Notes under the pieces: generated by a model
Seen by the model: only the letters and a program-made list of their open reading frames with translations
Told to the model about the DNA's origin: nothing
Databases searched by the model: none
Source: Chrysomallon squamiferum
Lineage: Eukaryota; Mollusca; Gastropoda; Neomphalida; Peltospiridae
Assembly: GCA_012295275.1 (NCBI GenBank)
Contig: CM022673.1
Location: 1,836,105 to 1,858,604, forward strand
Length of the DNA: 22,500 nt
Reading direction: 5' to 3'
Shown: piece by piece, positions 1 through 9,930 of the stretch
Numbering within the stretch: the stretch's first letter is position 1
How the letters are laid out: the number at the start of each line of letters is the position of its first letter
Made by a program: the position numbers and the translations under genes

Positions 1-475
<475 letters not shown>

Positions 476-648
476 CACAAGAGAAAGGGTATAAGACAGT
501 GAGAATGAAATACAGAGACAAACTGTTAAAGACAAAAACAGATTTGCAAGTACACGAGGAGAGATGATAACGTATTGTGGTTCTCGCTAAGTCTGGACCA
601 ACAGGACAGAAAGTATTTTAATACGTCTTGCCATCTTGCTCTCCTCAC

Positions 649-894
649 TTGGGGACTTCATCACAGCAAACTTCAGAGCAGTTAACCGCTTCGACGTATT
701 CTAGGAACTGATAACGACCTTGATTCGATATTCTGTTTTTGAAGATATCCATTGATCCCCAATTCGCAAACATCTGCACCATCTGCAGTTGGCAAGGTAA
801 CCAACGATTAAATATAGTTTTACTTCTTCGCGGAACAGTCTGGCCATTGATTGAGACTTGTTCTCGTCTGTTTTTGAATGGATCATGTTTTTCA
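649..894 (-). CDS. Unrecognised open frame with splice-like borders (possible internal exon, 82 codons)
   Basis: On the minus strand an open frame runs from a stop near 958 to a stop at 645-647. Inside it, a pyrimidine-rich stretch ending TTTGGTCAG at 895-903 would make a good acceptor, and CCCCAA/GTGAGG at 643-654 would make a good donor. The frame stays open between them (246 bp, phase 2 at both ends), encoding a segment with PFKNRREQV, QTVPRRSK, FANWGSMDIFKN and CSEVCCDEVP. There is no ATG at the head of the frame, only TTG. I do not recognise the product. A frame of this length is expected a few times by chance in 22 kb of AT-rich DNA. The same bases could be the C-terminal part of the proposed hAT relic. 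It cannot splice directly to the exon at 4228-4368 because the phases differ (0 versus 2). Confidence 0.15.
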
Positions 895-1107
895 CTGACC
901 AAATGGGATGAGGTGGGTGGAAGAACTTGTTTCCGAGGCAAATTAATATTCAGTTTTTAAGAATGTAGAGATTAATGTCCGCTTCTGGTTCTTTCATTAA
1001 ACTACGCTGAACTGTGGATGTGCTAAGGATTAAATTATTTCATAGAAACGACGAGAAATTCTTTCTGAAATTTTTTTATGTACAAAGGTATATTTAAATA
1101 ATTTGGT

Positions 1108-1133
1108 AAAAAAAAAAAAAAAAAAAAAAAAAA
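1108..1133. repeat. Poly-A tract, 26 bp
   Basis: A run of 26 A residues. It lies inside the proposed hAT relic and could be a slippage product or the tail of a small retroposed insertion. Confidence 0.9.
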
Positions 1134-2185
1134 TTATACCCAGTAGTATAGATTCAGGACAATCATTAGGTTACATTAAGTTGAAGTGATGCATAGTTAA
1201 ACTGGATCAGATGAAATTGCATGCTTGTGCGTTCAAGACAAAGATTTCTGAATCTTTATAAGAAGCAAGGAGGTTTTTGAATAACTGGCTAATTGACACA
1301 CATGTGGAGGCTCCCTTTAAGAAGTTCTGGCTTCTTGCTGTGAGGTCCGAAATGTGCAAAACCTTGTCAAACAACATCACACGAATGGTCAGGCGATAGG
1401 AAATTACAAAAGTTTATTAACGTAGTCGATTTCTTTCACGTGATTAATTTCATGAAAGAAACAACGCGTCCACCTCACATTTTTAATACGGTTGTAGAAA
1501 CAGCTGCATCTTCACTGCCCAAACATTTCCGAAAAGCATTAACTTCTCCATTTTCGCAGTGATTGTCGTCATGCAGGTAATCACATTTTGCGATGTGGTT
1601 TTTCTGATTGAGAGTCACAAACACGCTAAAGACATGGTAAGTTTAATTAGATTATCGTACACGTTGACTGTTAAAATCTTGTGAAAAAAACCAGTGACAA
1701 ACTACAGATGCGTGAAGAATATTCAGAAAATCACATTTAAATTTAACTACTTGTTGTAGTTTAAGATTAGGGCAAACAAGAGGAAAGAATCCAGAAGAAA
1801 GACAGACTTTGTTAGTTAAAGATCAGTTCGGGATTCAGTGTCCAATCTCCGACATCAGTCTGATCAAAAAAGCTGATATTCAATTATGAAAGTATTTTAA
1901 CATGATTTCCAATCAAGTCATAAATTCAGACATTCCGTGGACTTGTCTTGTTTTAAAAGGGGTGATGACAGTATCCTACAGAAACATGCTTAAATAATGT
2001 TCTTTCGAGACTTGCATCAGATGTGATAAAAGCGGACTGAATAATATTAAAATTAACAAAAACATCTGTTTTGATAATTGGCGTGTTGCATCGATAAACT
2101 GTCTGAAGGCTGCTCCAGGACTTTTTTCAGACAAACTGTTGTCACTCACTTTTGTGCCAACGTAATGAAAGTGAGGATGCAAAAC

Positions 2186-3388
2186 ATATTATTAGATCAA
2201 TATAATAAAGTGCCCTGCACAACATCTTGCTAAAAGCTGCAAACTGTTTATTAGATGTCCATCATTCTCTCCCTCTGCGGCTTCTAAGATTGGTTATTCG
2301 TGCCAAAAAACTGAAAACGATCGCTTCCATTATATTATATTTAGTAGTAGAGAAATGATTATAATTGTTGTTTATACAGCGATATGCTTTACTTGTTAAT
2401 CTATTACGTCCTAGGGTTTTATAATCGAAATCCTTTTTTCTATATATAGCAGCTACAAGAACTAAGGAAAATCTGCTGTATTTATGTAGGTAGATACAAG
2501 AATAATACATGGAATAGTCCATTTACGGTAATGCCGATAGTTATTGTAAGGGAGAATGTACTGTATTATCTATTCTGAATTGTGCTATTTTTTTTTTATT
2601 TGGCCCTTGTTAGAACCATAAAACCATTAACTAACTAGCTGCCAATGTTATTTTAGCTGAAATTAACTGAAAACCGTTAATGCTCTTTTAATCGAAATTA
2701 ATTAAGAATCGACAAGCTGTTATATAATTGTGGAAATAATTACTGTTGTTGTTTTGTTTGCCTATTGGAAATTACATATACCAGTAATAGAAAAATATAT
2801 CATGCTTCTTTAAGTCAGTGTTATCAAAAATACTGCACTTGTATATCAATTCTTCTGTTTAATAAGTTGTCTCGCAATATAATAACTCAATAGCAGTTTC
2901 TCCAAAACAGAACAATCACTTGCAGCTTTCGTTTAAACTTGTCTAAGTTTTGAATCAAGTTTGACATAATCAAACCCGTACGCAGAAATGTATGGTTGAA
3001 TGTTTGAAGTTGCGAGGACATGCTGCCCCATTACCAACATATTTTTTTTAAATCTAGAAAGAAGGATCTGCATTTTCCTGCATTCTGGGAAGTAAATTTG
3101 ACAAATGTTTTTATAATGAATGCTTTTTACCCTTCCAATGACGCAAGTCGGCAGACTATAGGGGCTGCGAGAGTGAAAGCGATATAGATTTTTGACAATG
3201 AAAACATGCTAAGTGTATCTGAAGGGTTGCTAAAGATACTAAAATTAATGTGGCAAGATTATAAAGATAATTTTGGTTGATTTTTCGTTTGTATGTGAAT
3301 GTCTTAACGTTTATTACAAACTCGAATTAAGACAGTGTTTCTTTAACTGTGATAGATTAAAGAATCGAAAAAGTACAGAGTAACACTG
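2186..3388. other. AT-rich sequence without recognisable gene
   Basis: Unique AT-rich DNA with several TTAATTAA- and TGAAATTAA-like stretches around 2620-2710. The short open frames are not protein-like. No repeat unit or RNA gene was seen. Confidence 0.6.

Positions 3389-3419
<31 letters not shown>
3389..3419. repeat. Poly-A tract, 31 bp
   Basis: Thirty-one consecutive A residues after ACACTG. No clear retroposon body was seen upstream. Confidence 0.95.
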
Positions 3420-3423
<4 letters not shown>

Positions 3424-3677
3424 TGCTGTTTTTTGTTTGCCTATCACTTTACCCAGTTTATCGGTTTTTCTTCAGTTTTTGATTCCTAAGCTTTCGATCA
3501 CGACAGGTTATCACTTTAACGAACCAGGGTTAAAACGTTCCATTTTACACTAGAGAAAACCTTTTAGCTGAAAATTGACAAACTCGAGAGTCACGCAGTC
3601 ACAAAAAATATTTATGCCACTTTTAATTTACTCACTTGGATTCTTTGCAGTTTGGGGTTTCCTTCTAAAAGTGTAAA

Positions 3678-3840
<163 letters not shown>

Positions 3841-4020
3841 AATTTCTTTCTTTCATAAAACGTTCATGCATGTCAGAAATTTATTTTGATAAACCAGCCA
3901 TTTAGTAAGAAATGAAGGAGATAAGTATGTTAGTAAGTAAGATTGTTGATAAATACATTATAAAAAAAGTTATTGAAGTGTGTACCAAACATTAACATCA
4001 CAGCACCTTTGTAAGCAATA

Positions 4021-4222
4021 GTGATTTCCCGTTCCAGACTGTGTTCTGCCGAAGACCATGAATGTTATGGTGTATAATATCAATTTGATTCTACGCCTGT
4101 CCGTTAGTTAAAATAAGAAGTAATGGTGATTTCCTTTTCTGCGACTGTTTATCGAAGACCGCGAGACCCATGGTCTAAATCTGTTTTATTTATTTGTCCG
4201 TTAATTAAACTAATACGTAAAT
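4021..4222 (+). repeat. Tandem pair of SINE-core-like units (period about 97-105 bp)
   Basis: Two diverged copies lie head to tail. Unit A (4021-4125) starts GTGATTTCCCGTTCCAG, and unit B (4126-4222) starts GTGATTTCCTTTTCTGCGAC. Both contain a CGAAGACC segment (about 4050 and 4154), and both contain TGTCCGTTARTTAAA (4098-4112 and 4195-4209). The CCCGTTCCAG and GACTGTTTATCGAAGACCG stretches resemble the central domain of a mollusc tRNA-type SINE as I recall it (GTTCCAGCC, then CGACTGGTATATCAAAGGCCG). The tRNA-like head is not evident. The second unit ends exactly where the donor of the adjacent minus-strand exon begins. Confidence 0.5.
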
Positions 4223-4227
4223 GTTAC

Positions 4228-4368
4228 CTGAAACATGTGCCACCATTTTGAGATCTGTGAGATGGGCCCGGTCACTTTAAAACACGCATCTCCAAAAAGA
4301 ATCACCTTTGTGGAGTTTCTGTCATCCATCATGTCGAAGAAAACTCTTGTAGCCATCGCCATATCACA
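4228..4368 (-). CDS. Internal coding exon of a GABA-B-receptor-like class C GPCR (Venus-flytrap domain), partial gene
   Basis: Read on the minus strand, TTTATTTCAG ends at 4369, 141 bases stay open as exactly 47 codons, and a CAG/GTAAC donor follows at 4223-4230. The peptide begins CDMAMATRVFFDMMDD and continues with KVILFGDACFKVTGPISQ and SKWWHMFQ. The pattern (CD-A at the start, LxxFGxxCxxVTxxI in the middle, a Trp pair then Q at the end) is that of the first lobe of the extracellular GABA-B receptor domain, where GABBR2 has CDNA, then MVFGGVCPSVTSIIAE, then GWNLVQ. In the family this bilobed domain binds GABA or supports dimerisation at the neuronal plasma membrane and couples to Gi/o. The other two frames carry stops. 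Divergence from vertebrate GABBR1/2 suggests one of the expanded invertebrate GABA-B-like receptors; the subtype cannot be assigned. The expected next exon (SYADT, FFRTVPS-type sequence) and the preceding one were not found in the window. It may be an exon of a live gene or a lone relic, but intact splice sites and frame favour a real exon. Confidence 0.75.
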
Positions 4369-4935
4369 CTGAAATAAACGTAAAGTAAATATTTAATAAA
4401 CATTTAAATAAGTATTTAAGAAATAATCATCAGAAGACAGATCAGGAAACGTTGCCAATTAATACTGAAATAAATATTAAATAGGCGTTTAAGTAACATT
4501 TAAATACATACTTAATAAACATTTAAATAAACTCCAGAAATATAGCCTTATAACACTGAAATAATTATAATATAAATATTTAATAAACATATAAATAAAT
4601 GTTTAAGAAATAATCAGAAGACAGATAAAAAAAGAAAAACCCACCCCAAAAACGTCGCTATATAATACTGAAATAAATATTATATAAGTATTTAATTAAC
4701 ATTTAAATACGTTTTTATTTAACCTTTAAACAAATATTTGTTAAATGTCAGACATAACGCTGAAATAAACTTAATCTAAGTTTTTAATAATAAAATATAT
4801 ATATGTACTGAATCATCTCCGTCTTATGAACAAATAAAGTAGCGACATGATTGATGTAGAAACATCACATTGAAATATATCTAAGTATTTAATAAATAAA
4901 CAAATGAGAGAAACATCGCAATATCACACACAAAT
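4369..4935 (-). repeat. Degenerate minisatellite of about 100-bp units carrying repeated splice-acceptor-like sequences
   Basis: The motif CTGAAATA recurs at 4369, 4465, 4556, 4668 and 4760, and TTGAAATA at about 4870. The spacings are 96, 91, 112, 92 and about 110 bp. Each unit continues with TTTAATAAACATTTAAATAA-like sequence (about 4391, 4511, 4577 and 4690). The string CAGAAGACAGAT is exact at 4431-4442 and 4615-4626, suggesting a two-unit higher order. On the minus strand each CTGAAATAA is TTATTTCAG, the same context as the real acceptor of the adjacent exon. The outermost unit contains CATCGCAATATCACAC (4914-4929), differing by one base from 4354-4369, which spans the exon's 5' end. Confidence 0.75.
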
Positions 4936-5047
4936 TCATATTTTAAATAAAATATTAGTAGGTAAACATTTGGTTAGATGTAGAAATATGTTTTTGATTT
5001 CCGAGTAATGGAGAGATGTGCATATCAAAATACACAATGGTTGATAA

Positions 5048-5090
5048 TTACTCAGTACAGAGTGTAAATAAATAAATAAATAATCGTAAA
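5048..5090. repeat. Short (AAAT)n
   Basis: About 18 bp of AAAT repeats near 5065-5082 in AT-rich surroundings. Confidence 0.7.
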
Positions 5091-5173
5091 GTGACTATTA
5101 CGACTGATTACTCTGATCTATGATTACACAAATAAGAACAATAAAACGTTTGTGTCTGGGATGTCATGGATAA

Positions 5174-5179
<6 letters not shown>

Positions 5180-5235
<56 letters not shown>
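5180..5235. repeat. (AC)28 microsatellite
   Basis: Pure AC dinucleotide tract of about 56 bp. The Cys-Val frames read from it are artefacts. Confidence 0.97.
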
Positions 5236-5238
<3 letters not shown>

Positions 5239-5386
5239 TGTAGATAAAAATACTGATGTAGACCCCAAGCCAATCAGCCACCCAGCCTGAAAGAGAGACA
5301 GACAGTCGGACAAATAAACAGATAGATGTGTGGATATAAACATATTTAGAAAGAGAGAAAGGAAGATAAATAGATAGGTGGATATA

Positions 5387-5480
5387 CATACATACATACA
5401 TACATACATACATACATACATACATACATACATACATACATACATACATACATACATACATACATACATACATACATACA

Positions 5481-5516
<36 letters not shown>

Positions 5517-5522
5517 TATATA
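5387..5522. repeat. (CATA)31 tetranucleotide array with (TA)n end
   Basis: Thirty-one uninterrupted CATA units (5387-5510) run into TA repeats (5507-5522) and then a short GT-rich stretch to about 5555. Upstream bases 5366-5386 are GATA-like, so the region looks like a compound microsatellite. Met-Tyr-Val-Cys and Thr-Tyr-Ile-His frames are not genes. Confidence 0.98.
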
Positions 5523-5555
5523 AGTATGTGTGTGCGCGTGTGTCTGTGTGTGTAG

Positions 5556-5945
5556 ATGATGAATAGAAATAAAGAAAGATTGATATACAGAAACTCTAAC
5601 AGGCTAGATAGACAGACTCACTGATACAGATGGAGTGGTATACAGCTAGACTGACAAACAGATCAATTGAGAGATATTTTTAACATTAAATATATGCACT
5701 GCACAGTCAGAACTCGCGGTCCCGTATTAACCTGACAAGCCCCGTTGGGATGTATCATTTGTGTGTTATGTCAGAAGCAATCACATGTTCTCTCTGTCGC
5801 AACCGAGCACGTTATTACCCAGCTACACTGTGTTCAGATACCTCCGAGTACTCGGCCATCTTTCACAATCATCTGGCAAATTAAAACATTCCACTCGGGA
5901 CACGATGCAATGCACAACAGAAATTGATTTTATTATAAATGTATA
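5556..5945. other. Unique sequence, no gene recognised
   Basis: Contains overlapping chance frames on the plus strand near 5745-5946. One starts TTG and neither resembles a known protein. Bases 5700-5900 are somewhat GC-richer than their surroundings. Confidence 0.5.
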
Positions 5946-5946
5946 A

Positions 5947-6036
5947 TTTTTTTTTTTTTTTTTCTAACGCAAGCCGTAACAAAAGATTTGAAAAATTGAG
6001 AAGTGTTTTTTTATTTTTTATTTTTTATTTTTTTTT
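5947..6036. repeat. T-rich tracts (T17 and T-rich run)
   Basis: Bases 5947-5963 are 17 T residues. Bases 6007-6036 are T runs broken by single A residues. Confidence 0.9.
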
Positions 6037-6112
6037 AATAATATAAATCGTGAGAGAAATATTTAATTATTTAGGGAAGTTACATATAAATACACATATT
6101 CTAAATTAATTA

Positions 6113-6340
6113 TCATTCTGTCTTTGCCTGTCGGTCTGTCTGTCTGTCTGTCTCTGTCTATCTATCTGTGTATGTCTGTATCTGTTTCTATCTGTCTCTC
6201 TGTCTCTGTCTCGCTCTCTATGTGTCTGTTTATCTGTGTATATCTGTATCTGTTTCTGTCTCTCTCTCTGTCTCTGTCTCTGTGTGTGCATGTATCTCAA
6301 TCCCTGTCTCTCTGTCTCTCTCTCTCTCTGTGTCTATAAG
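6113..6340. repeat. TCTG/TCTC tetranucleotide-type repeat with a 68-bp higher-order duplication
   Basis: TCTG, TCTA and TCTC units fill the stretch. The segment TATCTGTGTATGTCTGTATC at 6163-6182 recurs with one change at 6231-6250, and the following TGTTTCT and TCTCTGTCTCTGTCTC parts also line up. The array therefore contains a 68-bp duplicated block rather than only slippage of the short unit. Confidence 0.85.
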
Positions 6341-6726
6341 CATCTTCATATTACTGAGTTTGTCTTCGTCACTATGTCATACTTATTATCCGTAATCCAC
6401 GTAGTAATCAGTTGCATTCTAATTAGCTTTAACTCAACCCAGTTATTAAACAAATCCTCAACGTTACTGCAGCCAGTGAAAGTTTCTGAGACGCTCTTGT
6501 CAGACTGAAATCATAAATTTGTCTGGATTTGTTAAAAAGTCAATACTCCGTTGACCATAGTCTAGTCAGTAATCAAAAAGATCACATTTCAGTAAATAAT
6601 GCTATTATAAATCTTAAATGAACCGCATGGATCTGATTTACAAAGTAGACACAACGCTAGCTTATGACGGAATTATAGTTAATACCTGTTTTCGCTTTTA
6701 ATATAATCACGGCTTTGTTTTATAAA
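6341..6726. other. Unique AT-rich sequence, nothing recognised
   Basis: No repeat, RNA gene or convincing coding frame was seen between the TCTG array and the trinucleotide region. Confidence 0.5.
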
Positions 6727-6990
6727 GACGATAACGATAATGATGGTCGTATTGATAATGACGTTGATGATGACGGCGATAATGATGATTATGGTTCTAG
6801 CAGCAGCGTGGTATAACAACAACAACCAAAACATCAGTAACAACAACAACAGCAACAACAACAACAATAATAATAACAGTAGTAGTAGCAGCTGTAATAG
6901 TAATAATAATAATAACAGAACAGTAGTGATAACAGCAACAGCTGCAGCAGCAACAGTGACATTATTATCAAAAGAAACAGTGACAACTAC
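6727..6990. repeat. Mixed trinucleotide region (GAT, CAA/AAC, AAT, AGT, CAG)
   Basis: GAT/AAC-type units (6727-6790) pass into AAC and AAT blocks (6815-6880), AGT (6878-6890) and CAG/CAA blocks (6930-6955). One plus-strand frame (6740-7000) stays open because the period is three. It reads as a Met/Ile-rich stretch followed by Asn-, Ser- and Thr-rich runs. Confidence 0.9.
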
Positions 6991-7000
6991 TACGGATTAA

Positions 7001-7438
7001 TTGAATCCTTGTGCAGAATTACTGGAAAAAAAATGTATGGTTTGTCCATTAATTAGACTTATTTGATATACTTTACTTTATGGTGAAAACTTACAAAAGA
7101 CATAATCAACATAGCATTATATAGTTCAGTAAACTTCCTTTTAGCTGAACAGATTAAAGTCGACTGATTTATGTGGATGGCTTTTCTAGGTCAGAAGAAA
7201 AAAAAAAAAAGAAGCAAAGAAATTAAATTTTTACTTGAATAGCTTTGTAGTTTTATGTTGTGGCTTCCATTCAGTTTATAGTGAGCAAACAACAAAAAGT
7301 TGAAATTTCACTGACATATTAAAAAAACTTATTTACCTTATAATAGCTTTATTTTGATTATTACACTTCAAAATCTTACAATGCATTGTGTTCAGATTTA
7401 AAGATATGAATAAAATAAAACTAGATACATATTTAACA
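7001..7438. other. AT-rich sequence, nothing recognised
   Basis: No coding frame of note. A 15-bp A-rich run at about 7196-7210 is the only simple feature. Confidence 0.5.
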
Positions 7439-7439
7439 C

Positions 7440-8025
<586 letters not shown>

Positions 8026-8120
8026 ATTCCTATTGCCCAGGGAAAAAACTCGTGACCTATATCGCTTGCTTGGACGCATCACACAACGCCGTCTACCACG
8101 GCATCGACACGTAACCCAGT
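8026..8120 (-). repeat. Possible tRNA-like SINE head, degenerate
   Basis: On the minus strand the sequence reads CCGTGGTAGACGGCG (A-box-like) and, about 45 bases later, ATAGGTCACGAGTTTTTTCCC followed by GGGCA. This resembles a GGTCACGAGTTCGAATCCC B-box region with several changes. No core domain follows, so this is either a lone tRNA-like head or chance similarity. Confidence 0.3.
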
Positions 8121-8933
8121 GCCTTCTACCAGCGAGACGTAGTTCATCCAATTTGAAGAAAACCCAAAGTAACCGAACCAAATGAAGCCACACAATCGAA
8201 TTGGTTTCTTTTTAGAGCTATTTCTGCGTGGACGTCTGACTCTTAATATGGTGCTGACTTTCTGTCAATATCTCCACGTGTCAGACGATAAGGATCTGGC
8301 CTCAGTGACACCGAGGTAACGCTGCACTAAATAAACAAGTCTCCCTCACTTTGATGGACAAGTTCAGTCTTCGATATATAGAACACGAGAGTGGGGTAAC
8401 ACCACGAATATATTAATTAAGACAAATCGAAAAGCAAACACGAAGGATGCCTATTAAAATGTTCGGTTATTTGCAATCTTGTAATCTAGATTCTGCTAAA
8501 TCTATTCACACATTTTTCAGATAATGTCTGTAGATTCTTACGTCAATGCGTTTTACTAATCTAAAATGTTAGTCACAGTGAAGAAGACAAAGATAGCAGA
8601 CACACATAATCACACACACACGAAACCACGATATTTTTCATTGTTTCGTATTTTCTTTTTCATTACGCTGTATCCTATTATTCTTGGAGGGATTATGTCA
8701 TTAATATGTATGTTAGGAGTTACCTAAGATGTCCAGAGGAGAGAGCTGTATGAGAAAGATCCCGCGAGATATCAAGTGTCAGCCATTATTATCCCTTACA
8801 GAAAATGAATAAAAAAATTATACATCTTTAATGGAAAAAAAGAGTTTTATATAAGATATAAGATCATAGTTACTGTTAAAAATAGAAGAAGAGAAGTCGA
8901 GTTTTATTAAAATGACACTTCATCGAAACACTC
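8121..8933. other. Unique sequence, nothing recognised
   Basis: Moderate complexity with no coding frame or repeat that I can support. Bases 8602-8621 contain a short CACA-rich run. Confidence 0.5.
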
Positions 8934-8959
8934 AGAAAGAAAGAAAGAAAAAAAAAAAA
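8934..8959. repeat. Short (GAAA)n/poly-A
   Basis: Three to four GAAA units followed by about 12 A residues. Confidence 0.85.
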
Positions 8960-9520
8960 CATATTTTTCTGTTGTTAATCATTTTCCAGAATCAATCGCC
9001 GAAAATGCTTTCACTCCTCTCTCTGTCTGTTAATTAGATATGTATCAAGCATGCGCTTGATGCGATGGAATGTAAGAAAACACATCGAGGCTCAATGACA
9101 CGCGTTCTTAGACTTAACTTTCCGCTGAGGAGAATCGTGATGACATGAAATGAAGACATGCCTTACTTCTCCTCTGGTGCAAATATGCTCGTGCTGTCCC
9201 CGGAGCAAAGAACGAATAACTCGTGTCCAGACCGAAGAGAGGGGATTAATCAAGGAGAGATCATAAAATGCGGACACGGATTCAGTTCGAGGTGCATCAC
9301 GTTTTTTGGAAATGTTTTAACATCTGAAATGCTAGCAGCCATATTTGATGTATTTCCTTGAAACAATTTCTTTCTGCAATTTAAATGATTCAAAACTAGA
9401 TCTTTTGTACTTTTATCAAGCAGCTCTTTTTTTTCATAGATATTGGTTGTATTTACAGATATCGTGCATATAATTATTTTCATACGTATGTGAGTACGTG
9501 CATATAATGTGTGTATATGT
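8960..9520. other. Unique sequence with a small inverted repeat, no gene
   Basis: ATCAAGC-ATGC-GCTTGAT at 9044-9061 is a 7-bp inverted repeat with a 4-bp spacer. GGGATTAATC (9242-9251) contains overlapping bicoid/Otx-type core sites. A 67-codon ATG frame (9158-9361, plus strand) is of chance length and resembles no family I know. Confidence 0.45.
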
Positions 9521-9521
9521 T

Positions 9522-9678
<157 letters not shown>

Positions 9679-9679
9679 A

Positions 9680-9930
9680 AAATATATATATATACATAAT
9701 ATATATATTGGTGAATGTATCTATATATGTATTTCCCACTCCTTCTTATTATAAATGTGTCATGAAAAAGGAAGGATTAAAATAAATATATTGTATTTCC
9801 ATTTTTTTTCATTATAAAAAATTTAAACTATTTCATATGAGATGATGAAATCACTTTCAATATATGTTTTTTATTTTTTATTTTTTAAACCCTTTGCCCT
9901 ACCACACGACTTGGAGCGATAGTCATATTC
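9680..9930. other. AT-rich sequence with TATATA and T runs
   Basis: Short (TA)n at 9681-9710 and T-rich runs at 9868-9887. No gene is visible. Confidence 0.6.

Larger units (their letters stand above)
640..2185 (-). pseudogene. Possible decayed hAT-superfamily (ZBED/SCAND3-like) transposase relic
   Basis: Short peptide islands on the minus strand, in several frames, follow the order expected for a ZBED-like hAT transposase recalled from memory. At 2130-1980 a frame contains AFRQFIDATRQLS, then LLILILF and KEHYL, comparable to the family's F-LQLDESTDV, LLVFVRY and KEEFL. At 1696-1685 HWFF, followed by a one-base shift and HK, resembles the HCIIHR motif. At 1530-1490 CLGSEDAA and at 1478-1425 NVRWTRC plus HEI resemble the GSEH and VRWLSRG segment. 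At 1368-1330 DKVLHISDL and SQ resemble the LADIF-HLNEL-SLQ segment. At about 795-735 LPCQLQ and MDIFK resemble LPxxLQEEL and LKDxF. Spacings are roughly right, with about 114 bp extra in the first interval and a 26-bp A tract inserted at 1108-1133. Stops and frameshifts separate the islands, so the copy would be dead. No terminal inverted repeats or target duplication were identified. Each match alone is weak; collinearity is the argument. Confidence 0.3.

Noticed and set aside
5387-5510. CATA array as a CRISPR-like or structured repeat array
   Set aside because: Contiguous 4-bp units without spacers; it is an ordinary microsatellite.
5108-5566. Long Met-Tyr-Val-Cys and Thr-Tyr-Ile-His frames
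   Set aside because: Translation of (CATA)n and (CA)n arrays, open only because the repeats lack stops in these frames.
9158-9361. 67-codon ATG frame on the plus strand
   Set aside because: Protein-like in composition, but of chance length for AT-rich DNA, with no recognisable family, promoter or splice context.
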